From the NCBI RefSeq assembly GCF_000760695.4, contig NZ_JHEG04000001.1, positions 6,454,204 to 6,518,203 on the forward strand: a DNA stretch of 64,000 bases, given 5' to 3'. How positions within the stretch are numbered: the stretch's first letter is position 1; each line of letters starts with the position of its first letter. The DNA comes from Tolypothrix bouteillei VB521301 (GTDB lineage: Bacteria; Cyanobacteriota; Cyanobacteriia; Cyanobacteriales; Nostocaceae). The notes below the pieces were generated by a model. The model was given only the letters and a program-made list of their open reading frames with translations. It was not told the DNA's origin and did no database searches. Of the stretch, positions 25,643 through 35,368 are shown piece by piece. The position numbers and the translations under genes are program-made.

Positions 25643-28084
25643 ATGGCTGTTAATTTATTTGATGCCAATTACTATAGAGCTGCCAATTTAGATTTAGCAG
25701 GTCTTAATAACGAGCAATTACTGTCACACTTTCAAAACTTTGGTCTTAAGGAAGGGCGATCGTTTTCACCCCTTGTTAATCTCAATTTCTATCGTGCTAG
25801 CAACAGCGATTTAGCTAGCATGAGTAACCAACAACTGTTCTCTCATCTAGAAAATTATGGTCTTCGTGAAGGACGGCGCTTTTCCCCACTTGTGGATTTG
25901 AACTTTTACAAGCAGGTAAACACCGACTTAGCAGCTGCTGGTTACAACAATCAGCAATTATTCGAGCATCTGAATGTTTATGGTGTTGGTGAGGGACGGC
26001 GCTTTTCCCCACTTGTGGATTTGAACTTTTACAAGGAGGCTAACAATGACTTAGCAGCTGCTGGTTACAACAGTAAGCAATTACTAGATCATTTAAGCAT
26101 TTATGGTGTTGGTGAAGGACGGCGCTTTTCTCCATTTGTGGATTTGAACTTTTACAAGCGGGTAAATACTGACTTAGCAGCTGCTGGTTATAACAATCAG
26201 CAATTACTCGAGCATCTGAATGTTTATGGTGTTGGTGAGGGACGGCGCTTTTCTCCGTTTGTGGATTTAAACTTTTACAAACTGGTAAACTCTGACTTAG
26301 CAGCTGCTGGTTATAACAATCAGCAATTACTCGAGCATCTGAATGTTTATGGTGTTGGTGAAGGACGGCGCTTTTCTCCGTTTGTAGATTTGAACTTTTA
26401 CAAGCAGGTAAACTCTGACTTAGCAGCTGCTGGTTATAACAATCAGCAACTTCTGCAACACCTAGACTTCTATGGTTTAAATGAAGAACGCCAATTCAAC
26501 CCTGCTTTCGATCTTAAGTATTACCGTGAGGTGAATTCCGATTTAAAAGCAGCTCGGTTCAATAGCAGTCAACTGTTTGAACACTTTCAATTCTATGGTT
26601 TGACTGAGGGACGGGTTTCATCATCTACTTTCAATGTCAAAGTTTACCTAGCTAATAATACCGATTTAATTGCTGCTGGTTACGGCAATCAACAAGCTTA
26701 TCAGCATTTCCTCATGTATGGAAGGAATGAGGGGCGTCCTGGTAGCGACTATGCAGGAAATTCTCTAGAGTCTGCTCGTACTTTCTCTCCAAGCACAAGT
26801 GCGATCGCATATACTGACTTTGTTGGTCTTGGTGACACTAAAGACTACTATCGCGTTTCTTTTGATGGTCTGACTAATGCTAGCCTCAAACTTGATGGCT
26901 TAACTGACAACGCTGATGCGAGAATCCTGGACTCTACGGGTAAGGCGATCGCTAGTTCCTTAAATACAGGCACGACAGCAGAGACCATTAATGGCATACT
27001 AGAAGCTGGCACATACTATATAGAAGTTTCTTCCGCTGGCGGTGCAAATACCAACTACAATCTGACTTTATCCACAGAAAATCCTTTAAGTAAAGCCATG
27101 TCCCTTGGCGAACTCAATGGTAGTAATTCACTAGAACAAACTTCAACACTTGCAGTATCAGCTAATGACTTTTACCGCTTTAGTGTCAAGACGCAAAGTA
27201 CGGTCAAAGCATTACTTGATAATTTAGATGGAGATGCCAATCTACAAGTCCTATGGGATGTTAATAACAATGGTCTGATCGATAAAAGCGATGCGATTTA
27301 CTCATCGGCATCAGGTACGACATCAGAGCAACTTCAGGGCTTGTTATCTGCTGGAAATAACTACTACCTGCGAGTCATATCAAACGCTGCTACCCCTGTA
27401 AACTATAAAGTCACTCTGTCTACTGTTAGCCAAGTCGCGACAACATACAATTACTACACTGGTTCTGGAACAGCAGACCAAGGAACACCTGCATTATTAT
27501 TTGATAGTAGTCTTAACGGTGGTACTCAAACGGCTGTTGACAATACCTCTAAGCTAGTCTCCACCACTTATGGTGTTGCTGGTTATAGCAAGTACGATGG
27601 TGGGGCTGTTAAGCTCGATCGCAATAAAGGCTATAAACTTAAGTTTCAAGTTAAGCTTAATACCGAAAGCCACTTTGGTGATAACAACGGTGACAAGTTA
27701 GACGACAATGCTGGTTTTAACGTGACTGTTATTAGTAGTGATGGCAAAAAAGGTATTGAACTCGGTTTCTGGAGTAATGAAATCTGGGCAAAGAATTATG
27801 ATAGTACTTCTGGTAGTTTGACTCATGATAATAGTGAAAGAGCTACCAAAAACACCACTGCTTTGACAAATTACGAATTGTCAGTGTTGGGAGATTACTA
27901 CCAACTGTTTTCTGGCGAAGGTTCTTATGTTCTCAGTGGTCAACTGCGTGATTATTCAGGAATTGGTGAAAAATATGCTTTGCCAAGCTACTTCTTCTTA
28001 GGTGACAACAACAGTTCTGCAAAGGCTGACGTCAATCTAGGATCTATTTCTTTAATCACACTAGATACGCCACCTCCAGCGTAG
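25643..28084 (+). CDS. Secreted tandem-repeat/PPC surface protein, likely type I secretion cargo
   Basis: An 813-residue protein without signal peptide. It opens with nine repeats of about 41 residues (consensus VDLNFYK.VN.DLAAAGYNNQQLLEHL..YG.GEGRRFSP). Two bacterial pre-peptidase C-terminal (PPC) domains follow (about 385-480 and 485-595), the first with the typical D(Y)YR.S...L..ADA.ILDSTG..IA.S pattern. The C-terminal beta-rich domain ends with a FFLGDNNSSAKADV block like cyanobacterial choice-of-anchor regions. The ATG at 25643 is chosen because GGGGGA lies eight or nine bases upstream. Lack of a Sec signal and nearness to an ABC exporter suggest type I secretion to the cell surface (inference). 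Confidence 0.8.
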   Translation: MAVNLFDANYYRAANLDLAGLNNEQLLSHFQNFGLKEGRSFSPLVNLNFYRASNSDLASMSNQQLFSHLENYGLREGRRFSPLVDLNFYKQVNTDLAAAGYNNQQLFEHLNVYGVGEGRRFSPLVDLNFYKEANNDLAAAGYNSKQLLDHLSIYGVGEGRRFSPFVDLNFYKRVNTDLAAAGYNNQQLLEHLNVYGVGEGRRFSPFVDLNFYKLVNSDLAAAGYNNQQLLEHLNVYGVGEGRRFSPFVDLNFYKQVNSDLAAAGYNNQQLLQHLDFYGLNEERQFNPAFDLKYYREVNSDLKAARFNSSQLFEHFQFYGLTEGRVSSSTFNVKVYLANNTDLIAAGYGNQQAYQHFLMYGRNEGRPGSDYAGNSLESARTFSPSTSAIAYTDFVGLGDTKDYYRVSFDGLTNASLKLDGLTDNADARILDSTGKAIASSLNTGTTAETINGILEAGTYYIEVSSAGGANTNYNLTLSTENPLSKAMSLGELNGSNSLEQTSTLAVSANDFYRFSVKTQSTVKALLDNLDGDANLQVLWDVNNNGLIDKSDAIYSSASGTTSEQLQGLLSAGNNYYLRVISNAATPVNYKVTLSTVSQVATTYNYYTGSGTADQGTPALLFDSSLNGGTQTAVDNTSKLVSTTYGVAGYSKYDGGAVKLDRNKGYKLKFQVKLNTESHFGDNNGDKLDDNAGFNVTVISSDGKKGIELGFWSNEIWAKNYDSTSGSLTHDNSERATKNTTALTNYELSVLGDYYQLFSGEGSYVLSGQLRDYSGIGEKYALPSYFFLGDNNSSAKADVNLGSISLITLDTPPPA
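25655..26750 (+). repeat. Nine tandem coding repeats, central ones with exact 123-bp period
   Basis: Repeats 3-7 are nearly identical in DNA as well as protein and keep a 41-codon period, a sign of recent expansion or gene conversion. Outer repeats have diverged. Confidence 0.9.
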
Positions 28085-28243
28085 CAATTAAAGTTTGTTG
28101 CTACCGCATATGTATTTCTAAGTACAAGAAGCCTGCCTCTTGTACAATTTTCCATGCAGAGCATGAGAACGAGGGTGAACGGAAGGGGAATTGAATTTCC
28201 TCTCCCTTCACCCCTTAGGATGAAGGGTTGGGGATGAGGGCAA

Positions 28244-30937
28244 CTACACGTTTGCCTGTTGTCTTTGATACAAAGACCAGTACAAACCCTTTTGTTGCAA
28301 TAATTCTAAATGAGTACCCCGTTCGGCAATCACGCCCTTTTCTAGCACCAAAATCAGATCGGCTCGCTTGAGGGGAGCAAAACGATGAGCAATCAAGAAC
28401 ACAGTGCGGTTTGCGGAAATTGCTTGTAGGTTTTGCAGTACTTGCTGTTCCGTTTCGCTATCTAAAGCACTTGTTGCTTCATCCAAAATTAAAATAGGTG
28501 CTTGGGAGAGGAACAACCGCGCTAAAGCAATGCGCTGTCGCTGTCCCCCAGATAAAGCTGTACCTCTTTCTCCAACGTTGGTCTCATAACCATGGGGCAA
28601 TTCACTGATAAAATCATGGGCAGCAGCTAATCGCGCCGCTTCTACGACTTGTTCTGCTGTAATATCGGGATTGCCCAATGTGATGTTCTCCAAGATAGAA
28701 CCGTTGAATAAAAAGTCTTCTTGGAGAACAACACCAATTTGCTGGCGCAATGATGCTAGATCTGCACTTTTTATATCAAAACCATCTATTAATATCCGTC
28801 CCGATTCATTTTGGTAAAGACGTTGCAAAAGTTTAGAAAGAGTGCTTTTCCCAGAACCACTGCGTCCAACAATACCAACAAACTGACCGGGTTGTACGTC
28901 AAAGGAAATTCCCCTTAAAACGGGTTCAGTGTTTTGTCGGTAACGGAAGAAAACGCGATCGAAGGCAACTTGCCCTTTAAGGGGTGGTAAAACTAACCCC
29001 GTTCCTGGTTCTGCTTCTGGAGCTACGTTCAGAATATCGCCAATCCGGTCTACGGAAAGTAGAACTTGTTGCAAACTTTGCCATAACTGTACTAAACGCA
29101 GCAGTGGTGCGGTGACTCTGCCAGAAAGCATTTGGAAAGCGACAAGTTGACCGATTGTGAGTTTTTGGTCAATAACTAACTTTGCTCCAAACCAAAGAAT
29201 GAGTAAGCTGGAAAAATTAGTGAGGAAATCACCTATGTTGCTGCTGATATTAGATGTGGTAGAAGCTTTGAAACCTGTACGAATGAAGCGAGCAAATAAA
29301 CCTTCCCAACGAACTCTTGCTGCTGGTTCTGCAGCGTGAGCTTTGACTGAGTGAATTCCGGTTATTGTTTCAACAAGAAAGGATTGACTGTCAGCACTGC
29401 GATTAAAAGTTTCGTTTAACCAGTTACGAAGAATCGGAGTTGCGATCAGTGTCAGCGTCGCAAATAAGGGTAGAACTGCTAACGCCACAAATGTTAGCGG
29501 TATATTGTAGTAAAACATCAATGCCAAGTAAACCACAGCAAAGATGCTATCTAAGACTACAGTCAGCGCCGTACCCGTAAGAAACTGACGGATTTGTTCT
29601 AATTCTTGGACTCGGGCTACCGTGTCTCCTACCCGTCGCGACTCAAAATAAGCTAGAGGTAGTCGCATCAAGTGGCGAAAGAGTTGTGCGGATAAGCTTA
29701 AATCCAAACGACGGGCTGTATGGGTAAAAATAAATAACCGCAAAATCCCAAGAACTGCCTCAAACACTGCGACTAACAGGAGTGCGATCGCCATGACATC
29801 TAAAGTTGGCAAACTCTCCTGCACCATTACCTTATCAATTACAACTTGTGTAATGAGCGGAGTTGTTAAGCCCAGAAGCTGTAATGTCAGCGATGCTAGC
29901 AACACCTCTCCCAACAATTTCCGGTACTTCCAGACTGCGGGTGTAAACCAACTCAGGTTAAACTTTTCTTGTTTTTGAATAAGTTCTACTTGCCAGATCT
30001 GCCCATCCCAAGTTTCCTCAACAATGGTTCTAGGCAAACTTTCACATATTTGTTCGGTATTGAGGGGATTGGCTACAATCATGCGATCGCCTTTCACCGC
30101 ATAAGCCACAATCCAATTGGCGGTGGAAGATGAATCGGGAGTCCATAGTAGTAAAGCCGGGAATGATAACTGCCGCAACTCAGACCAACTCACCTGCAAT
30201 CGGCGCAGCACAAAACCTAACTTTTCGGCTGTTTCTATAAGATTTTTCGGTCGCTGTCCCCGCAACTGACGCTGTACCCATTCCAATTGCACGGCATTAT
30301 CTAACTGTTGCGCCACCATAGCCAAACAAGCAGCACCTGTATTTCCACTACCTACAAAGGGATAACTTGATACAATAGGAGGGGAGGGAAGGAGGGAGGG
30401 AGTGAGTGAGGGACTGGGGGCTTGGGGTTGGGAAGTGGGGGAGAGTATTTGTTCTTCCCCCCCCTCTCCCTTTCTCTCCCTCCCCCACTCTTCTTCCCCT
30501 CCTTGCCAAAACTCCTCTATTTGCGGTGTGGAAACTTCCGCCCAAATAGTTGTATCCCAGCGTACTACAACCACTTCTTTGCTAGCAGCGACAGCTTTAC
30601 AATCAAAAGAAAATTTTTGGAGGTTACCAAACCAGTCACCTGGTTGTAGAGTCGCTAATGGCTGATTGGCTCCTTCAGAGCGCAAGCGCACCTTACCAGA
30701 AACAATCAGAAACTGAAAATTTCCTATGTCTGGTGACCAAATTTTTTCTCCTAAATTATAACGAAAAGTTTCTGAAACTTCTTGCAGTCGGCTTTTTTGT
30801 TCGGGAGTTAACCAGCATAGCGGTGGTTGGTTCCAAGATATAGAAGCTAGCACGTTATTTTGCAACGATTCGTTACCTATTAGTTTTAATTCACTTGAAG
30901 TTTTACCGTTAACTTTTGGATTTTCTCTGCTAGCCAT
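28244..30937 (-). CDS. Type I secretion ABC exporter with cNMP-binding and degenerate C39-like domains
   Basis: An 897-residue half-transporter. Domains: a cyclic-nucleotide-binding-like beta roll (about 40-125), a low-complexity linker (about 140-190) encoded by purine-rich minisatellite DNA, a C39-peptidase-like domain (about 193-320), six membrane helices (about 335-620), and the ATPase (about 650-890) with GRSGSGKST, LSGGQRQR and ILDEATSALD. In the C39-like domain the catalytic Cys position reads NTGAAC where peptidases have DCG.AC, and the His (ANWIV) and Asp (ANPL) are also replaced. It is therefore probably a non-cleaving docking domain, as in HlyB. It overlaps the upstream isomerase gene by 52 bases. 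Likely cargo lies on both sides. Confidence 0.92.
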   Translation of the reverse strand: MASRENPKVNGKTSSELKLIGNESLQNNVLASISWNQPPLCWLTPEQKSRLQEVSETFRYNLGEKIWSPDIGNFQFLIVSGKVRLRSEGANQPLATLQPGDWFGNLQKFSFDCKAVAASKEVVVVRWDTTIWAEVSTPQIEEFWQGGEEEWGRERKGEGGEEQILSPTSQPQAPSPSLTPSLLPSPPIVSSYPFVGSGNTGAACLAMVAQQLDNAVQLEWVQRQLRGQRPKNLIETAEKLGFVLRRLQVSWSELRQLSFPALLLWTPDSSSTANWIVAYAVKGDRMIVANPLNTEQICESLPRTIVEETWDGQIWQVELIQKQEKFNLSWFTPAVWKYRKLLGEVLLASLTLQLLGLTTPLITQVVIDKVMVQESLPTLDVMAIALLLVAVFEAVLGILRLFIFTHTARRLDLSLSAQLFRHLMRLPLAYFESRRVGDTVARVQELEQIRQFLTGTALTVVLDSIFAVVYLALMFYYNIPLTFVALAVLPLFATLTLIATPILRNWLNETFNRSADSQSFLVETITGIHSVKAHAAEPAARVRWEGLFARFIRTGFKASTTSNISSNIGDFLTNFSSLLILWFGAKLVIDQKLTIGQLVAFQMLSGRVTAPLLRLVQLWQSLQQVLLSVDRIGDILNVAPEAEPGTGLVLPPLKGQVAFDRVFFRYRQNTEPVLRGISFDVQPGQFVGIVGRSGSGKSTLSKLLQRLYQNESGRILIDGFDIKSADLASLRQQIGVVLQEDFLFNGSILENITLGNPDITAEQVVEAARLAAAHDFISELPHGYETNVGERGTALSGGQRQRIALARLFLSQAPILILDEATSALDSETEQQVLQNLQAISANRTVFLIAHRFAPLKRADLILVLEKGVIAERGTHLELLQQKGLYWSLYQRQQANV

Positions 30938-31644
30938 TTCTCAAATAACTCGTTTTGTAGTGCTTGTTGTAGTTGAGTATCTTCTAACGACGCTGGCAGA
31001 AATTGTTCTAAACGAAACAATCCATAGCGTTGTTCAAGTTCTATAGGTCCTACCACTTGTCCGGGACTAGCTATGTCAATTGCTGCCCTGAGTATATCTG
31101 GCATTGTGCCGCGACTCACTGGTCCCATCATCCCGTTCACAATTCGGTCATCTGCAAGAGAGTATTCTTTAGCAAGTTGTTCAAAGCTTGCACCTTCTTC
31201 AATCTGAATTTGTAATTCTTCTGCTAATTCCCGACTGTCAACAATAATCCGCGATACAACAACTCTATCTAGAAAAATTTTTCGTTCAATAAAATATTCT
31301 TGTAGCTTGGGTTCAGTGATGACCGCTTTCAGTTTTTCTACCTTAAAACCAAAAGCTACTGATGCGTGAAAATTTTCATAATTCGTACCATTGTTCGTGA
31401 GCCATTCTTGAAAACTTTGGGGGTCAGTTAGCTGGTTTTTGAGCCGGAAATCAATGATTGTCTGTTCTGTTAACGCTGGACTGATTGCTATATCAACGCG
31501 TTTCTCGATTTCTTGCTCGATCGCATATTGTCGGAGAACATCTCCTATAAACTGTCCCAATTTGCCAGAAGCTTGTAAATATCTTACTGCTTGTCCGATA
31601 GAAATTGGTTTGTCATCTACACTTAAAAACGATACAGACTCCAT
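30886..31644 (-). CDS. Parvulin-type peptidyl-prolyl isomerase associated with the exporter
   Basis: A 252-residue SurA/PrsA-like protein. It has an N-terminal helical chaperone part (about 1-125, including RQYAIEQEIEKRVD) and a parvulin domain (about 130-225) with RIIVDS, EGASFEQLAKEYS and the GP(V/I) strands around the active site. There is no signal peptide, so it works in the cytoplasm, probably keeping cargo loose before export (inference). The gene overlaps the exporter start by 52 bases, indicating translational coupling. Such isomerase-exporter pairs recur in cyanobacteria. Confidence 0.85.
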   Translation of the reverse strand: MESVSFLSVDDKPISIGQAVRYLQASGKLGQFIGDVLRQYAIEQEIEKRVDIAISPALTEQTIIDFRLKNQLTDPQSFQEWLTNNGTNYENFHASVAFGFKVEKLKAVITEPKLQEYFIERKIFLDRVVVSRIIVDSRELAEELQIQIEEGASFEQLAKEYSLADDRIVNGMMGPVSRGTMPDILRAAIDIASPGQVVGPIELEQRYGLFRLEQFLPASLEDTQLQQALQNELFEKWLAEKIQKLTVKLQVN

Positions 31645-31824
31645 AAATTTAATGAGTAGAAAAAACTACATAATAAAATATACAACTCATGCTAGATTGA
31701 AGCTGAAGTTTAGCTAACAGCTTGGCAAAAATACCATACGGCAATTTTAAGCAGTTGTACCTTAAAACCGCAACTCAACTTCAAAAAATTGCAGGCGAAC
31801 AGTTTAAATTATATTCAGAAAAAA

Positions 31825-32613
31825 TTAAGCGAGAACGCTTGACCAGAAAACAGCAAAGAAAATTGCGGCGATCGCACCTATCAATGTGTTAATAATATTC
31901 ACCAATTCATTAGTTAACCAGTTAAATCGAGATTGTAGTGTTGCGCCAATCACACTTTCCAAATTAGTCGCAATGAACGCTGCTAGCACGCACCACAATA
32001 TACCTAACAAATCTATCAAACCCACTCCCCAACCCAGGAGTGCCAGTGCCAGGGACGCAACTGCACCAGCTAAAGTTCCCTCAAGACTAACCGCTCCTTC
32101 AGTTCCTCGCGGTACTGATTGAAATGTCGTAATGAGAAAAGTACTTTTACCATATGCTTTGCCTACCTCACTGGCACAGGTGTCTGAAAGTTTGGTACTG
32201 AAACTTGCTACGTATCCTAGGAGGAGAAAGGGGATAGGGGGGAAGGGGGATAGGGGGGGAAAAATACCGGAATTTATGATACCCACGCCGACAGCACACA
32301 AAGCTCCGGTGAGAGCTGAACCCCAAACGTTTTCCGGACCTCTAGCACCAGAACGCTTTTCTGCTATACCTTCTGCTTCCTTTTGTGCCATACCCACGCG
32401 GGTGGCAAAAGAACCAACAAGAAAATAGAACATAACTACTACGTATCCCTGCCAACTTAGTGTTCCCCAAATAAGGGTCCCAAGTAACCATGCGTGGAAA
32501 TATCCTGCCGGTGTTAGTAGCTTTTTAGGTGCAATCCAAGCCAAGCCAAGTAAGAAGGTGTTGAGTCCGATTCCAACCAACCAAGGGTTTACAGAATTTA
32601 GTAAAGAAATCAT
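31825..32613 (-). CDS. DUF92/TIGR00297 membrane protein, VTE6-like phytyl-phosphate kinase candidate
   Basis: A 262-residue protein with about seven hydrophobic segments. Family marks are SWQGYVVVMFYFLVGS, a conserved polar loop KRSGARGPENVWGSA, and SDTCASEVGKAYGK followed by VPRGTEGAVSLEGT. The plant homologue VTE6 phosphorylates phytyl phosphate to phytyl diphosphate. The window also encodes a VTE5-like phytol kinase. A proline-rich loop (SPFPPIPF) near residue 125 comes from a G-rich minisatellite (32222-32260) inserted in the gene and is not part of the family. Its place within the secretion island seems accidental. Confidence 0.8.
   Translation of the reverse strand: MISLLNSVNPWLVGIGLNTFLLGLAWIAPKKLLTPAGYFHAWLLGTLIWGTLSWQGYVVVMFYFLVGSFATRVGMAQKEAEGIAEKRSGARGPENVWGSALTGALCAVGVGIINSGIFPPLSPFPPIPFLLLGYVASFSTKLSDTCASEVGKAYGKSTFLITTFQSVPRGTEGAVSLEGTLAGAVASLALALLGWGVGLIDLLGILWCVLAAFIATNLESVIGATLQSRFNWLTNELVNIINTLIGAIAAIFFAVFWSSVLA
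32222..32260 (+). repeat. G-rich minisatellite with quadruplex-forming pattern inside a membrane-protein gene
   Basis: Four G runs (32230-32233, 32237-32242, 32245-32249, 32253-32259) are separated by two- or three-base loops on the plus strand, which is the template strand of the 31825-32613 gene. Confidence 0.75.
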
Positions 32614-33009
32614 TAACGTCTGATGTTTTGAAGTATTTTTACCGAAGTACCAATAGGATATCTAAATTTAGTACATGACGGATTGCTTGCTGCAACCCCT
32701 AATTGTGTTAAAGCACTTAAGTAGATGGGCGTGAAAAAACCTGACTTTGTCAAGAAGTAGTTAGTAGTTTAGACAAAAAACAAAAGTTACTTAGATTTTT
32801 GTATAAAATAATACTAAAAATTAAATTATAAAATCCGTAAATTTAATTTGAAGATGTGTCGCTCCTAAAAATTTCCAATCAATAACATAATATACTTTGA
32901 AGTTCCCGTAAAATTTTCATTTTATTTTGGTAAATTTATACACAAAAGCATTTTTTTTTGGGAAAAGAAAGATTGTGATGTAAGTATATATCCTGTGCAG
33001 CATATAAGT
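32614..33009. other. Intergenic region between divergent VTE6-like and protease genes
   Basis: Very AT-rich; no tandem repeat, strong hairpin or coding frame seen. It should hold the promoter of the subtilisin-family gene. Confidence 0.45.
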
Positions 33010-35076
33010 ATGTTCGTGTCCACACCCCAAGATTCTCTAGAAACCAGTCGTAACTTAAATATATTCACTCATGCTCCATTCACCCAAGATGAAGTAAACA
33101 TACAAGGTAACGAATTATTCACAGCTAACTTATATGGTCACAGTAGTTTTCAAGACGACTTCTATGATGTAAATGATGGTGTAGATGTAGACCCAATCCA
33201 ATATGAAAATTATGATAAAACTCCAGTTATTCCCGTTCCTTTACTAAGTAGTACAAGTCTTGAGTCAACTGACACAGTATTTGAAACAGGAGACGAGCAG
33301 GTTGATTCACATAACGTTGCAGAATATGAGTTAAGTATTTCAGCAACACCCACAGACATTTTTAGTAATACTTATGACACTTCTTCACTCATTACGATTA
33401 ATTCCTATCCTGAAAGCTACAGTGATTGGGTCGATAGCTTTGAGAGCGACTCCTATAAATTCCAGCTTGAGTTCGCTAGCAACTTTGAATTACAACTAAA
33501 CGCTTTAAGTGCCAATGCTGATGTAGAATTACACGATATCAGTGGTAATATCCTTGCTAGTTCTAAAAACTCGGGAAATACAGACGAAGCGATCGCTCAA
33601 AGGCTATCACCCGGCACATACTATATTCGGGTTGGTGCAGACATTAATAGCAGTACAACGTACTATAACCTAAGTGTTTCAGCAACCCCTTTCAGTCAAG
33701 AAACATCTCCCATTCCCACCTCTAGCAACACCCAGTCAACTCCTACTGCTAGTAGTAACCCTCCCACATCCGCTTCGCAAGCAATACCTCAAACCGCAAA
33801 CAATGGTACGCGTATTGTCAGAGGAAACCTAGGTGCGGATACCTTTACTTATGTGTCCGGTCCTGCAATCACAGTATTCTTAGGTAATGGCAACGCTGAT
33901 TATGGCAGCGGACAGAGAGATTTATTGGATTTGTCAAGCATTTCTTCTACAACAGTTACTTTAAGACTTGCCAATACTACTGGTGGGGGTGTACTTTATG
34001 ACATAGGTAACGGCACTCGTTTATTCGATGCCATTGACTTTCGTGATGGCAAACAAATTCTTTTTGAAGGCATCGATCGCCTTGTGTTTGCAGACAAAGT
34101 AGAAAATCTGTCTGTACAACCCAATGACCCTCTGTTTAATCAACAGTGGAATTTGCAGAGCATGGGTGTGCAAGATGCTTGGCGTTTCACTATGGGTAAC
34201 TCGAATGTTCTTATAGGAGTTCAAGATACGGGTCTACCTGTTCTCAATGGCAAGACTAACTTCGATTTGGGACCTACTACCTATATTGCAGATAACTACG
34301 TAGACGAAGACACCAGTGGAGCCACCAGTCATGGTCTTTCAACTCAATCAGTTATTAATGCCCAAATTAATAATGGTGTAGGTGAGAGTGGCATTACGAA
34401 TAGTGAGGTTTATCACATTGACGTTATAGGTGGTAACACTACCGACTTCAGTTTAGTAGATGCCACCCAAGAAATGATCCGTAAGGCAAACGCAGAAAAT
34501 CGACGTTTGGTAATTAACTTTAGCTTAACTGGAGGATACTCAACGCAACTGGAGCAGTTGGTTGCTAATAACCAAAACGTTTTATTTGTCTTTGCATCTG
34601 GCAATACTGGAGGACTTACTCTTGCAGAACCGGCAATTCTAGCTCGATACAATAACGTTATAGCAGTAGGTGCTTCTTCAGGACGCAAAGACTACTATGG
34701 TAATTCAAAAAACTTGGGAGAACGTATTACTTACAGTAACTGGTGGGGTTCTAATGGCGGAAACGATCTGACCTTAACAGCACCAAGTGAAGTGATTGCT
34801 GCCATTCGCACTCAACAAAGCACATCTTCTGCATCAGAGCTTGGCTTTAACTACAATTTTAACGGAACTTCAGCCTCCGCACCACACGTGACTGGAGTTG
34901 CTGCATTACTTTGGAGTGTAAACAAGAACCTGACTGCGGTCCAAATCAAGGACATTTTGTCGCAAACAGCTTACGATTTGGGTAATCCCGGTTATGACAT
35001 ATATTACGGTCACGGTTTTGTGAATGCTAGTGCTGCAGTACGTAGAGCATTGGCTCTTGGGATGGGCGCTGCATGA
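33010..35076 (+). CDS. Secreted subtilisin-family (S8) peptidase with PPC domain
   Basis: A 688-residue protease without Sec signal. An acidic, low-hydrophobicity N-terminus (1-110) is followed by a PPC domain (about 115-225, ADVELHDISGNILASS..GTYYIRVG) and a Ser/Thr/Pro-rich linker. A beta-rich region (about 270-360) precedes the S8 domain (about 375-685). Catalytic residues are readable: Asp in GVQDTG, His in TSHGLS, Ser in NGTSASAPH. The Asp and His motifs are unusual (the norm is DTG preceded by AVI, and HGTHVAG), so it is a divergent subtilase. The ATG at 33010 is preferred to a GTG at 32995. It is likely exported by the neighbouring type I system (inference). Confidence 0.87.
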   Translation: MFVSTPQDSLETSRNLNIFTHAPFTQDEVNIQGNELFTANLYGHSSFQDDFYDVNDGVDVDPIQYENYDKTPVIPVPLLSSTSLESTDTVFETGDEQVDSHNVAEYELSISATPTDIFSNTYDTSSLITINSYPESYSDWVDSFESDSYKFQLEFASNFELQLNALSANADVELHDISGNILASSKNSGNTDEAIAQRLSPGTYYIRVGADINSSTTYYNLSVSATPFSQETSPIPTSSNTQSTPTASSNPPTSASQAIPQTANNGTRIVRGNLGADTFTYVSGPAITVFLGNGNADYGSGQRDLLDLSSISSTTVTLRLANTTGGGVLYDIGNGTRLFDAIDFRDGKQILFEGIDRLVFADKVENLSVQPNDPLFNQQWNLQSMGVQDAWRFTMGNSNVLIGVQDTGLPVLNGKTNFDLGPTTYIADNYVDEDTSGATSHGLSTQSVINAQINNGVGESGITNSEVYHIDVIGGNTTDFSLVDATQEMIRKANAENRRLVINFSLTGGYSTQLEQLVANNQNVLFVFASGNTGGLTLAEPAILARYNNVIAVGASSGRKDYYGNSKNLGERITYSNWWGSNGGNDLTLTAPSEVIAAIRTQQSTSSASELGFNYNFNGTSASAPHVTGVAALLWSVNKNLTAVQIKDILSQTAYDLGNPGYDIYYGHGFVNASAAVRRALALGMGAA

Positions 35077-35104
35077 TCGAAACTTGATAGCTTACATACT
35101 TGGT

Positions 35105-35140
35105 AAAAACTCGGCTTTCTTTCGAGAAAGCCGAGTTTTT
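35105..35140 (+). terminator. Terminator of the S8 protease gene
   Basis: Two perfect 16-base arms (AAAAACTCGGCTTTCT and complement) around a TTCG tetraloop, ending in a T run, 29 bases past the stop codon. Confidence 0.88.
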
Positions 35141-35368
35141 ACTAGGTAAGAGCTATCTGAAATACAAAGCGTTTACACTGAAATTAAAGATTTTTTTTGT
35201 TAAAAAAAATACGTACTTTTAGCGTAGCTCTTTTAAAGTTTTAACAAGCATTATTGAATCACATACCTTCAATCTCACGCGTCGAGCTTTTTGTAAAACC
35301 TTTGCATAGCTTAGGTTCTGATTGGTGTGTCTGCCAATTCTTTGCAGCAAAAGGGCACAGATATTTTT

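Noticed and set aside
30402..30665. Plus-strand frames in the Ser/Pro-rich region of the exporter gene
   Set aside because: They are translations of the purine/pyrimidine minisatellite on the non-coding strand.
28244..30937. Active C39 bacteriocin-processing transporter
   Set aside because: The Cys, His and Asp positions of the peptidase domain are all substituted.
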